A stretch of DNA of 7,252 bases from Dehalococcoidales bacterium. GTDB lineage: Bacteria; Chloroflexota; Dehalococcoidia; Dehalococcoidales; UBA3254. Positions 1 to 6,096 of the stretch are shown piece by piece (position 1 is the stretch's first letter; each line of letters starts with the position of its first letter). Made by a program: the position numbers and the translations under genes. The stretch is taken from the NCBI GenBank assembly GCA_028718465.1, contig JAQULX010000133.1, positions 1 to 7,252 on the forward strand, in the 5' to 3' direction. The notes beneath the pieces were generated by a model that saw only the letters and a list, made by a program, of their open reading frames with translations, had not been told where the DNA came from and made no database searches.

Positions 1-557
1 TAAACGTGGACATCCAGGAGGGTGATGTCGTTTCGTCGTCTGCTGTGATGAACGCCGCAGCGCCGTTATACATCATCGATACTGACAGCATGAAAGTTAC
101 CGCTCAAATAGACGAGATAGATATACCCGGCATAAAGCTGGATCAGCAAGTCATTATCAAGCTGGACTCGGCGCCTGACGTTCAATATGCAGGCACCGTT
201 GAATCAATCTCCATGGCTCCGGTAGCTAACCCGCAGAATACCGGCGTGATCGTCTATGAAGTCAAGGTCGGTTTTAATAGTCCGCCTCCCCTGGAGGTTA
301 AGCAGGGCATGAGCGCCACGGTCGATATTATCCTCGACGAGAGGAAAGACGTTCTGGTTGTACCCAGCCGGGCAATCAAACAGGACGCTCAGGGGAATCC
401 GGTGATCAACATCATGGCAAATGATACTATCGAAACACGTCAGGTGCAGGTCGGCATTACCGACGGCATCAATACGGAAATCACCGGCGGGATTAACGCA
501 GGAGAAACGGTTATCATCACACGCACCGGTGAAACCCTGAATATTTTCGGGCAGTAG
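1..557 (+). CDS. Periplasmic adaptor (membrane fusion) protein of MacA/HlyD type, C-terminal part
   Basis: This is the C-terminal part (185 residues in frame from base 3) of a membrane-fusion protein; the reading frame is open at the window edge, so the true start lies upstream and the GTG at 6 is internal. The visible part begins at the end of the lipoyl-like hairpin (VDIQEGDVV, a 'V..GD.V' turn), continues through a beta-barrel segment (DTDSMKVTAQIDEIDI, the pattern seen as 'L..L.V.A.VDE.DI' in MacA-like adaptors) and ends in a membrane-proximal domain (VLVVPSRAIKQDAQG, then VQVGITDG). No CXXCH haem motif or catalytic site is present. Adaptors of this family link an inner-membrane ABC or RND pump to the cell exterior or to an outer-membrane channel. 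The ABC ATPase and MacB-like permease directly downstream (45-bp gap) make an ABC partner the clear choice. The family is certain; the substrate is unknown. Confidence 0.88.
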   Translation, partial: NVDIQEGDVVSSSAVMNAAAPLYIIDTDSMKVTAQIDEIDIPGIKLDQQVIIKLDSAPDVQYAGTVESISMAPVANPQNTGVIVYEVKVGFNSPPPLEVKQGMSATVDIILDERKDVLVVPSRAIKQDAQGNPVINIMANDTIETRQVQVGITDGINTEITGGINAGETVIITRTGETLNIFGQ

Positions 558-602
558 CGCGGGTAATTTGTGATTGATTAAGCCCGAAATATCGAAGAAG
601 CC

Positions 603-1310
603 ATGATTGAACTAAAAAATATCGCCAAAACTTATCGCATGGGAAAAGTACATGTTCAGGCGCTGAGGGGCGTCGACCTGATCGTGCGTCAGGGAGAGAT
701 GGTCGCCATTATCGGCGCATCCGGCTCTGGCAAGTCAACCCTGATGAACATTATCGGGTGCCTGGATAAACCCACTTCGGGCCAGTACTTTCTGGATGGG
801 GACGAGGTAGGATGCCTGAGCGATGACCGGCTGGCTGAGCTCAGAAATAGAAAACTGGGTTTTGTGTTCCAGCAATATAATCTTCTGCCCCGCATCAACG
901 CCCTGGCCAATGTCGAACTGCCTTTGATATACAGCGGCATACTGCAAAAACACAAGAGGGCAAAGGAAGCACTGGAAAGGGTAGGTCTGGGGCAAAGGCT
1001 CCATCACAAGCCGACTGAAATGTCCGGCGGCGAGCAGCAAAGGGTGGCAATCGCCCGCGCTCTCATTAACAATCCTTCCCTGATACTGGCAGACGAACCT
1101 ACCGGAAATCTGGATACCGTAGCCTCAAGTGAAATTATGAATATCTTTTTACAGCTTCACAGCGAGGGTATGACTGTAGTGCTTATTACCCACGAAATGG
1201 ATATTGCCCAACAAGCCGACAGGATCATCCGCATCATGGACGGGAAAATCATCTCGGATAAGATAATTAAACCAACCGTGGAACATACGGAACCAGGTGG
1301 TCTGAATTGA
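603..1310 (+). CDS. MacB/LolD-type ABC transporter ATP-binding protein
   Basis: This 235-residue protein is a complete single-domain ABC ATPase. The visible motifs are Walker [10 protein letters not shown] (38-46), the Q-loop at [10 protein letters not shown] (88-97), the signature MSGGEQQR (140-147, with E where LolD/MacB members more often have Q), Walker B LILADEP (160-166, catalytic Glu165), the D-loop GNLD (168-171) and the H-loop His at 197 in ITHEMD. The length and the N-terminal pattern ([14 protein letters not shown]) match the MacB/LolD/FtsE subfamily, which drives mechanotransmission across the membrane instead of classical transport. It lies 45 bp after the adaptor and overlaps the permease gene by four bases, so the three are one operon and the proteins form one complex. 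Only a weak purine tract (GAAGAAG, 594-600) precedes the ATG, so translation may be partly coupled. An antibiotic, peptide or lipid substrate cannot be told from sequence. Confidence 0.95.
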   Translation: MIELKNIAKTYRMGKVHVQALRGVDLIVRQGEMVAIIGASGSGKSTLMNIIGCLDKPTSGQYFLDGDEVGCLSDDRLAELRNRKLGFVFQQYNLLPRINALANVELPLIYSGILQKHKRAKEALERVGLGQRLHHKPTEMSGGEQQRVAIARALINNPSLILADEPTGNLDTVASSEIMNIFLQLHSEGMTVVLITHEMDIAQQADRIIRIMDGKIISDKIIKPTVEHTEPGGLN

Positions 1311-2554
1311 ACTTTTTAGAATCTTTCAACATGTCGGTCCGTTCGCTGCTGACCAACAAACTGCGCTCATTCCTGACAATGCTGGGCATAATTATCGGAG
1401 TCGGATCGGTCATCGCGCTGATGTCTATCGGGCGGGGCGCCCAGGCCAGCATCCTCTCCACTTATGACCGCTTGGGCACCAATATGCTGGTAGTAGTTCC
1501 CTCCTCCGGAGAAGCCAGCACCGGTATGGCCGGCTTCGCACTGACTACACCCACTTTGACGCTGACAGATGCCGAGGCTATTGAGAGGGCTTATGGAGTT
1601 ACCAGCATCTCTCCAACCAATGAAAGCTTCGTCATGGTATCCACCGCCAACGAAGAGAAGTATGCCGTGATCGAAGGTGTCACGCCTGCCTATCTGGATG
1701 TGATGAACCATACTCTGGACAGAGGTCAGTTTATTGCCCAGCATGATGTTTCCGTCAGGGCAATGACAATAGTGCTGGGCTCCGAAACAGCTACCTCGCT
1801 TTTCGGAGACCGCGATCCGATCGGCCAGACTGTGAAAATGAAAGGACTCCGCTTTACGGTGATTGGAGTGCTTGAGGCAGTCGGCGGCTCGATGATGGGA
1901 ATCAGTATGGATAACGTCGTTTATGTCCCGATCACCACTTTCCAGACGCGGTTGTTCCCTCAACGCACTGCCACCGGCGAGGATTCCGTGCAATCGATAT
2001 CCGTCAGAGTCACCAATACCGATGTAATGCCTGATACGATGGATGATATTAAAAGTATCCTGAGAAGGCAGCACCGTATCACGGCCGATGAGAAGGATGA
2101 TTTTTCTATTATCACCCAGGACCAGGTAGTGGACATTATTAACCAGGTCACGGGAGTATTCAGCATCTTCCTGGGAGCAATCGCCAGTATTTCCCTGGTG
2201 GTGGGCGGCATCGGGATTATGAATATCATGCTGGTTTCTGTTACCGAAAGGACCCGGGAAGTCGGCATTCGCAAGGCTGTGGGCGCCAAGAGGCGGGATA
2301 TCCTGGTGCAGTTCTTGCTTGAAGCCGGTGTTTTAAGCCTTATCGGCGGAGCTTTCGGAGTCCTGGGGGGCTGGGCGGTCTCCTTTTTGGTCTCTCAGAT
2401 CCCGATCAGCGGCATGACGATCCAATCCCTGGTTACTCCGGATATAGTGGCGCTGGCGCTGGGGGTTTCCCTGGTTATCGGCCTGACTTCAGGCATATAC
2501 CCGGCAATGAGGGCTGCCAGGTTGAATCCGATAGACGCGCTGCATTACCAGTAA
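1307..2554 (+). CDS. MacB-type ABC transporter permease (FtsX/MacB_PCD architecture)
   Basis: This 415-residue inner-membrane protein has the MacB permease layout. There is one N-terminal transmembrane helix (about 22-41, after the LLTNKLRSFLTMLGIIIGVG signature), then a large extracytoplasmic domain (about 45-280) of the MacB_PCD type, then three C-terminal helices (about 282-311, 333-363, 380-400). The conserved cytoplasmic coupling segment TERTREVGIRKAVGAKRRDI (313-332) contacts the ATPase, and the C-terminal GIYPAMRAARLNPIDAL (396-412) is a family hallmark. I chose the TTG at 1307 because AGGTGG (1295-1300) sits six bases before it and it overlaps the ATPase stop as TTGA; the ATG at codon 9 (1331) is possible but lacks such a site. 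Here the ATPase is a separate protein, unlike enterobacterial MacB where the two are fused. The substrate is unknown. Confidence 0.95.
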   Translation: MNFLESFNMSVRSLLTNKLRSFLTMLGIIIGVGSVIALMSIGRGAQASILSTYDRLGTNMLVVVPSSGEASTGMAGFALTTPTLTLTDAEAIERAYGVTSISPTNESFVMVSTANEEKYAVIEGVTPAYLDVMNHTLDRGQFIAQHDVSVRAMTIVLGSETATSLFGDRDPIGQTVKMKGLRFTVIGVLEAVGGSMMGISMDNVVYVPITTFQTRLFPQRTATGEDSVQSISVRVTNTDVMPDTMDDIKSILRRQHRITADEKDDFSIITQDQVVDIINQVTGVFSIFLGAIASISLVVGGIGIMNIMLVSVTERTREVGIRKAVGAKRRDILVQFLLEAGVLSLIGGAFGVLGGWAVSFLVSQIPISGMTIQSLVTPDIVALALGVSLVIGLTSGIYPAMRAARLNPIDALHYQ

Positions 2555-2570
2555 TCAAACTTTTCTCCCA

Positions 2571-2600
2571 TTGCATTTCTCTGAACAGACATAGTATAGT
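2571..2600 (+). promoter_or_regulatory. Candidate promoter of the CvpA-family gene, predicting a leaderless mRNA
   Basis: TTGCAT (2571-2576) and TATAGT (2595-2600) are separated by 18 bp and resemble -35 and -10 boxes. The expected transcription start, seven bases after the -10 box, falls on the A of the ATG at 2607. No Shine-Dalgarno sequence precedes that ATG, which agrees with leaderless initiation. The -10 box and start codon also lie within a palindrome (ATAGTA-T-TACTAT, 2596-2608). This is a sequence match only, in an AT-rich gap. Confidence 0.45.
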
Positions 2601-2606
2601 ATTACT

Positions 2607-3095
2607 ATGAATTGGTTGGACATTGTTCTGATAATACTCCTGGTAAGCGCCGCCGTCAGCGGATTGTTCAGCGGACTGATCAAGATGGTACTCTCACTGG
2701 CCGGATTGGTCGTGGGGGTGATAATTGCCGGGCGCACCTATATCCCCCTGGCCGAAAATCTAACTTTTATTTCCAACGATAGCGCAGCCCGCATCGTTGC
2801 TTTTGCGCTTATTTTCCTGGCTATAATATTAATCGCCTTTTTACTGGGCATATTATTAACCAGGCTGATTTCGGCTATTCTTTTAGGCTGGTTAAACCGG
2901 GTAGGAGGAGCTTTCTTCGGATTATTACTGGGCGCTTTCTTCATCTCTGCGATTCTGACTCTCTGGGTTAAATACATCGGGGCCGGCGATACTATTATCG
3001 CATCAGCAATGGCTTCCTTTTTACTGGACCGCTTCCCGATGGCGCTGGCCCTACTACCTGAAGAGTTCGCCTCCGTCCACGAGTTCTTCCACTAA
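2607..3095 (+). CDS. CvpA family integral membrane protein
   Basis: This 162-residue, very hydrophobic protein has four predicted membrane segments (about 4-20, 25-42, 62-86 and 98-122). It fits the CvpA (colicin V production) family: the N-terminal WLDIVLIILL with small residues leading into SGLFSGLIKMVLSLAGLVVG, and the later LLGWLNRVGGAFFGLLLGAF, which matches the family's 'LNR.lGa.fGl.kG' pattern. Its length is usual for the family. CvpA homologues are needed for colicin V export in E. coli and affect envelope stress tolerance elsewhere, but no biochemical activity is established. It stands 52 bp after the exporter operon and seems to have its own promoter, so a link to that exporter is not implied. 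There is no SD before the ATG. A short GC-rich hairpin follows its stop. Confidence 0.8.
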   Translation: MNWLDIVLIILLVSAAVSGLFSGLIKMVLSLAGLVVGVIIAGRTYIPLAENLTFISNDSAARIVAFALIFLAIILIAFLLGILLTRLISAILLGWLNRVGGAFFGLLLGAFFISAILTLWVKYIGAGDTIIASAMASFLLDRFPMALALLPEEFASVHEFFH

Positions 3096-3097
3096 CA

Positions 3098-3115
3098 CGG
3101 CTGCCTTTGCAGCCG
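3098..3115 (+). terminator. Short hairpin just after the CvpA-family gene
   Basis: A perfect 7-bp stem, CGGCTGC (3098-3104) with GCAGCCG (3109-3115) around the tetraloop CTTT, begins three bases after the stop codon. It is not followed by a run of T, so it is at best a Rho-dependent or RNA-stabilising element and not a canonical intrinsic terminator. Confidence 0.35.
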
Positions 3116-3188
3116 GGCAAAACAGGCCCTTGTCCCCGGTTCAATATTATCAAAGCTGCCGCAGTATTCCATTACGATCGTCCAAATA

Positions 3189-3227
3189 ACAGTAACCAGA
3201 AACCCACAGCGAGTTTCTGGTTACTGT
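3189..3227. terminator. Perfect 15-bp inverted repeat in the convergent gap
   Basis: ACAGTAACCAGAAAC (3189-3203) and its exact complement GTTTCTGGTTACTGT (3213-3227) flank the nine-base loop CCACAGCGA. It lies between two convergent genes, so a bidirectional terminator is the simplest reading. The tracts after the stem are only moderately T-rich on either strand (TATATCTTTC on +, TATTTGG on -). The AT-containing 15-bp stem is longer than most terminators, so a repeat or protein-binding site remains possible. Confidence 0.5.
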
Positions 3228-3243
3228 ATATCTTTCGTATAGA

Positions 3244-3265
3244 AGGCCTGGATCAGACCAGGCCT
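3244..3265 (-). terminator. Hairpin downstream of the ferredoxin gene
   Basis: The 8-bp perfect stem AGGCCTGG (3244-3251) with CCAGGCCT (3258-3265) and loop ATCAGA lies 12 bases beyond the ferredoxin stop codon on the minus strand. It is followed on that strand by TCTATA, a poor T tract. It is a likely transcription end for the rsmD-coaD-ferredoxin run, perhaps together with the longer hairpin at 3189-3227. Confidence 0.5.
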
Positions 3266-3277
3266 ATAATCGGGCTT

Positions 3278-3451
<174 letters not shown>

Positions 3452-3471
3452 CTATGTTACCTCCTCAGAAT

Positions 3472-3500
3472 ATTGTCAAATAAATCTATGCATTTGTCAA
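3472..3500 (-). promoter_or_regulatory. Candidate ferredoxin promoter overlapping paired 11-bp direct repeats
   Basis: On the minus strand TTGACA (3500-3495) and GACAAT (3477-3472, four of six matches to TATAAT) are 17 bp apart. The predicted start at about 3465 would give a 14-base leader that begins with the SD sequence itself. The -35 and -10 regions each fall inside a copy of the repeat TTGTCAAATAA (as read on +). A strong -35 with a weak -10 is typical of regulated promoters, but this is a pattern match only. Confidence 0.4.
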
Positions 3501-3504
3501 ATAA
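3473..3504. repeat. Two identical 11-bp direct repeats spaced 21 bp apart
   Basis: TTGTCAAATAA occurs at 3473-3483 and again at 3494-3504. The start-to-start distance of 21 bp equals two turns of B-DNA, placing both copies on the same face of the helix. They fill the gap between coaD and the ferredoxin gene and overlap its likely promoter. A regulator-binding site is plausible; chance in AT-rich DNA is the alternative. Confidence 0.55.
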
Positions 3505-3505
3505 T

Positions 3506-3994
3506 TTAACCTTTGCTGCCAAACTTCTTTTTTAAAGCTACAGCTACGGCTTTCGGCACCAGCTCGTCAATACTGGCTCCCAGGCTGGCAGCTTCTTTAA
3601 GCAGGCTGGAGCTGACAAACTGGTATTCTACCGAAGACATCAGGCAAATCTGTTCGATATCCGGGAAAAGCTTCCGGTTCATCATAGACAGAGTGAATTC
3701 TTTCTCGAAATCGCCGCCCATGCGTAATCCCCTTACCATGACCCCGGCATTAACTCTCCTGGCAAATGTCCCGGTAAGCTCGGAATAGGTCATCACTTCA
3801 ATATTGGGGATGCCGGAGACTGACTCCCTGGCCAGCTGTAATCTTTCTTCAGTGTTAAACAAGAGCATCTTTTCGGCCGGAAGATGATAAATTCCGATAA
3901 TCAATTTTTCAAACAATTTACTGGCACGTATCGCAATGTCCAGATGCCCGTTGGTCAACGGGTCGAAGCTTCCCGGATAAATTGCAACTGTCAC
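3506..3994 (-). CDS. coaD: Phosphopantetheine adenylyltransferase
   Basis: This 162-residue cytoplasmic enzyme carries out the fourth step of coenzyme A synthesis, joining ATP and 4'-phosphopantetheine to give dephospho-CoA and pyrophosphate. It belongs to the nucleotidyltransferase superfamily with the T/HxGH motif, visible as YPGSFDPLTNGH (6-17) with His17. Also present are Lys42, the RGLR segment (88-91) followed by DFEKEF, and the C-terminal ATP-binding VSSSLLKE (127-134), equivalent to ISSSLVKE in E. coli CoaD. Length is normal for the family. The start is GTG at 3994, with the strong SD AAGGAGG at 4007-4001. It overlaps the rsmD stop as GTGA, so the two are translationally coupled. The rsmD-coaD pairing is very common across bacteria. 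Gene assignment is secure. Confidence 0.97.
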   Translation of the reverse strand: MTVAIYPGSFDPLTNGHLDIAIRASKLFEKLIIGIYHLPAEKMLLFNTEERLQLARESVSGIPNIEVMTYSELTGTFARRVNAGVMVRGLRMGGDFEKEFTLSMMNRKLFPDIEQICLMSSVEYQFVSSSLLKEAASLGASIDELVPKAVAVALKKKFGSKG

Positions 3995-4545
3995 GCTATG
4001 TCCTCCTTATGATAAATGGCAATACAACTATCCCCATGGCGCCTTTCTTTGATCAAGCTTAACGGTGGATAGACCGGCTCCAATGTGAGATGAGATGAAT
4101 GGGTTACAACAACGATTGTCTGTGCTCCTACCAATCCGGATTTCGCTAACCTGGATATCGTTTCGCCGATAGCCAGGTTGCGGTACGGCGGGTCCATGAT
4201 TATAATGCTGTACTCTTTATCAAGAAAGGAAATAGCATTCTCCACCTCACAGCAGTAAACATGAGCCCGGTCGCTCAGCCTTGTTTTCTCCAAATTTCGC
4301 TTTATTATATCACAACACCGTCTCTGCCGGTCAACAAAATCAGCCCACCCGGCCCCCCGGCTCAAGGCCTCAATCCCCATGGCTCCGGTACCCGAATACA
4401 GGTCCAGAACCAGGGACCAGTCGCCAGCCAGGTTCTCAAGTATGGAAAAGATCGCTCCCCTGACCAGATCAGTGGCCGGGCGAGTACTCCTCCTGTCCGG
4501 CCCGATTAATTGATGCCCTTTGGCAGTACCGGCAATTACGCGCAT
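3991..4545 (-). CDS. rsmD: 16S rRNA (guanine(966)-N(2))-methyltransferase RsmD
   Basis: This 184-residue SAM-dependent methyltransferase modifies G966 (E. coli numbering) of 16S rRNA in the small ribosomal subunit. From the chosen start the protein reads MRVIAGTAKGHQL, the usual RsmD N terminus, followed by RPATDLVRGAIFSIL (22-36). The SAM-binding motif is DLYSGTGAMGIEALSRGA (48-65) and the catalytic DPPY lies at 118-121. The frame is open back to a GTG at 4605, but that codon lies upstream of an extended -10 promoter and would add 20 residues absent from the family, so the ATG at 4545 is preferred although its SD is weak. The length matches the usual 180-190 residues. The gene overlaps coaD by four bases. 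It is first in a minus-strand operon, rsmD-coaD, possibly reading through to the ferredoxin. Confidence 0.95.
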   Translation of the reverse strand: MRVIAGTAKGHQLIGPDRRSTRPATDLVRGAIFSILENLAGDWSLVLDLYSGTGAMGIEALSRGAGWADFVDRQRRCCDIIKRNLEKTRLSDRAHVYCCEVENAISFLDKEYSIIIMDPPYRNLAIGETISRLAKSGLVGAQTIVVVTHSSHLTLEPVYPPLSLIKERRHGDSCIAIYHKEDIA

Positions 4546-4584
4546 AATCCGGTATTTAACCTGTACCTTCTGAATTAGGCCTGC

Positions 4585-4593
4585 ATTATAGCA
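4585..4593 (-). promoter_or_regulatory. Extended -10 promoter for rsmD-coaD
   Basis: On the minus strand TGC-TATAAT (4593-4585) is a perfect -10 box with the TGn extension that can replace a -35 element; none is evident upstream. The predicted start near 4578 gives a leader of about 33 bases to the rsmD ATG at 4545 and supports that start codon. A second TATAAT on the same strand at 4614-4609 has no convincing partner. Confidence 0.55.
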
Positions 4594-4691
4594 TGAAAAG
4601 CCCACTCCATTATATCAGATGCGCCGGGCTGTCTCTAATAAAACAGACATAAACATCCTGTATAATTTTGTTACACCGTCGGTTTTGGAAG

Positions 4692-4720
4692 TTGACATAC
4701 TTGATTCAAAAGTGAATAAT
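4692..4720 (+). promoter_or_regulatory. Strong sigma-70-type promoter candidate upstream of nuoA
   Basis: A perfect -35 box TTGACA (4692-4697) and the -10 box AATAAT (4715-4720, five of six matches) are separated by the optimal 17 bp. Transcription would start near 4727 and run rightwards into nuoA, leaving an untranslated leader of about 366 bases. The spacer and -10 box contain the inverted repeat ATTCA-AAAG-TGAAT (4704-4717), which could be an operator. Confidence 0.65.
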
Positions 4721-5049
4721 ATATGAGAGTAAAGACGGCAGACGACAAACCCGAAGTATTTTAGAGTATTAGAAACCGGATATAATCTTTAAGCCCTTAA
4801 AAGCTTCCATATGTAAATATACCGAGTGTATTGGATTACCCGTCCGCAGACTATAAATAACGCAAGAAGTTTATCAGATAGATAGTTTGTCATGCTGGAG
4901 GCCTGAAAAGACTTCCTTAGCTTTGCCGCTAACATCGGATAACGTGCGGGTACTCATCGGGTATTCGTGTACTACCGGAAGCCCGGAGCATCTGGAGACA
5001 GGGCTGAATTAATCAGGCTATTATTTTGTTCGTTACATATTAATACTGT

Positions 5050-5078
5050 TTGCAAACCGCCCGACTTGCCTGAATAAT
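5050..5078 (+). promoter_or_regulatory. Second promoter candidate immediately before nuoA
   Basis: TTGCAA (5050-5055) and AATAAT (5073-5078) have a 17-bp spacer and the same -10 box as the promoter at 4692. The predicted start near 5085 lies inside the nuoA SD (GGGGGT) and only about eight bases before the TTG start, so the transcript would be almost leaderless. The match is weaker than the upstream one and may be chance. Confidence 0.35.
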
Positions 5079-5092
5079 CACTGGGGGTTATC

Positions 5093-5464
5093 TTGCTAAC
5101 CGAATACGGATATATTGGGCTATTTTTATTAGTAACCATCGGCGTAGCCGCCGCTATGGTCCTGACACCGGTCCTGCTCAGGCTGATCGGACTTATCCCC
5201 CATAAACCGAACTCAGTGAAAAACGCTCCGTTTGAGTGCGGCATGGATACCATCGGCAAGACCTGGGTCAGATTCAATTTCCGTTATTATTTTTATGCCT
5301 TGATGTTCGTAGTCCTGGATGTCCTGGTATTATTCCTTTACCCGTGGGCGATAAGCGTGAGACAGTCCGGCCTGGCAGGACTGATAGCTATCGGGGTGTT
5401 TATCATCCTGATATTGGTCGGTTACCTTTATGCGTGGAAGAAGAAGGTGTTGGAGTGGAAGTAA
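5093..5464 (+). CDS. nuoA: NADH-quinone oxidoreductase subunit A
   Basis: This 123-residue membrane subunit of complex I has three transmembrane helices (about 5-32, 64-86 and 92-114). The family signature is clear: KNAPFECGMDTIGKTWVRFN (43-62), then the second helix LDVLVLFLYPWA (75-86). NuoA sits at the junction of the hydrophilic and membrane arms beside NuoH and NuoJ, lining the quinone and proton entry region. In most NuoA proteins the second helix reads FDVE; here the Asp is kept (76) but the Glu is replaced by Leu78. The TTG start is chosen because GGGGGT (5083-5088) precedes it as a wobble SD and an in-frame stop lies just upstream (5075); CTG at 5081 is the only other choice. The end overlaps nuoB by ten bases. 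First gene of the nuo operon. Confidence 0.93.
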   Translation: MLTEYGYIGLFLLVTIGVAAAMVLTPVLLRLIGLIPHKPNSVKNAPFECGMDTIGKTWVRFNFRYYFYALMFVVLDVLVLFLYPWAISVRQSGLAGLIAIGVFIILILVGYLYAWKKKVLEWK

Positions 5465-6066
5465 ACGATAATTATCAAGTTTGCCCTTATGAAAACAAGA
5501 GCCTTGAGATAGCCGAAGGCGCCCAGATAGAAAGCCTGAGAGAGAATAGCGCCGGCGTGATTCCGGACCCGGATAAATGGCTTGACGAGGAAATCAAACG
5601 CAACCTTCTCCTGACTACACTGGACTGGGCGGTAGACTGGGCACGGCGATCTTCCCTGTGGACTGCCGTGGCTTTTCCCGCCTGCTGCGCAATGGAGTTC
5701 ATGTCTGCTATGGTGCCTCGTTTCGATCTGGCCCGTTTCGGAATGGAACTGATGCGGTCATCTCCGCGGCAGGCTGACCTGATGATTACCGCCGGCACCC
5801 TGACCTGGAAGATGGCCCCGCAGATCAAACGCATTTATGATCAAATGGCAGAGCCCAAATGGGTGATTGCGATGGGAGCGTGTGCCTGTAGCGGCGGTAT
5901 CTTCGCCAACTCCTATGCCGTAGTGCCCGGCTACAATCGTATCATCCCGGTAGATGTTTACGTCCCGGGCTGCCCGCCCCGTCCGGAAGGCCTGATATAT
6001 GGAATTCAACTGCTGCAAAAGAAAATTGCCAAAGAGCACGTCAATATCAAAATACCATCTTTATAA
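5455..6066 (+). CDS. nuoB: NADH-quinone oxidoreductase subunit B (N2 cluster subunit)
   Basis: This 203-residue subunit of the hydrophilic arm carries iron-sulfur cluster N2, the last electron carrier before quinone. Cluster ligands are Cys77 and Cys78 (FPACCAMEF), Cys143 (MGACACSGG) and Cys173 (VPGCPPRPEG). Other family stretches are LDWAVDWARRSSLW (56-69), SSPRQADLMITAGT (102-115), KMAPQIKRIYDQM (119-131) and IIPVDVYVPGCPPRP (163-177). The start is inferred: GTG at 5455 has AAGGTG (5444-5449) five bases upstream and overlaps the nuoA end by ten bases. The frame is open much further upstream, but only as an out-of-frame shadow of nuoA. An alternative GTG at 5560 would remove 35 weakly conserved residues. 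Cys145 is an additional cysteine where homologues usually have Asn or Ser. Confidence 0.96.
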   Translation: MEVNDNYQVCPYENKSLEIAEGAQIESLRENSAGVIPDPDKWLDEEIKRNLLLTTLDWAVDWARRSSLWTAVAFPACCAMEFMSAMVPRFDLARFGMELMRSSPRQADLMITAGTLTWKMAPQIKRIYDQMAEPKWVIAMGACACSGGIFANSYAVVPGYNRIIPVDVYVPGCPPRPEGLIYGIQLLQKKIAKEHVNIKIPSL

Positions 6067-6096
6067 GAAGGTTATACAGCTTAAGGGACTTTCAGA

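Larger units (their letters stand above)
4606..5092. other. Divergent intergenic region between rsmD and nuoA
   Basis: No convincing gene lies in these 487 bp. The left end belongs to the rsmD promoter region. A strong promoter candidate (4692-4720) would give a leader of about 366 bases before nuoA, and a second candidate lies at 5050-5078. The leader could fold locally (GGAGG at 4897-4901 with CTTCC at 4912-4916; GCCC 4981-4984 with GGGC 5001-5004), but I recognise no known riboswitch, T-box or tRNA. Several stops break every frame; the longest stretch with a possible start, TTG 4887 to TAA 5012 (41 codons), has no SD and no recognisable product. Confidence 0.6.

Noticed and set aside
4546..4605. 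Upstream GTG start for rsmD (20 extra residues)
   Set aside because: The GTG lies upstream of the extended -10 box at 4593-4585, and family members begin at MRVIAG.
4723..4764. Thirteen-codon leader peptide (ATG 4723) near the nuo promoter
   Set aside because: Its ATG precedes the predicted transcription start, it has no SD, and there is no run of regulatory codons.
4887..5012. Possible 41-codon gene in the nuo leader (TTG start)
   Set aside because: No ribosome binding site, no recognisable domain and unconvincing composition; it is likely an accidental open frame.
4727..5092. Known riboswitch or T-box in the nuo leader
   Set aside because: Only short local stems are visible and no conserved aptamer or T-box core could be recognised by eye.
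4972..5277. 101-codon minus-strand frame opposite nuoA
   Set aside because: It mirrors the conserved NuoA coding sequence and has no family features.
5236..5454. Upstream extension of the nuoB frame (73 extra codons)
   Set aside because: It is an out-of-frame shadow of the conserved part of nuoA and has no similarity to NuoB; the GTG at 5455 with a good SD gives a normal-length NuoB.
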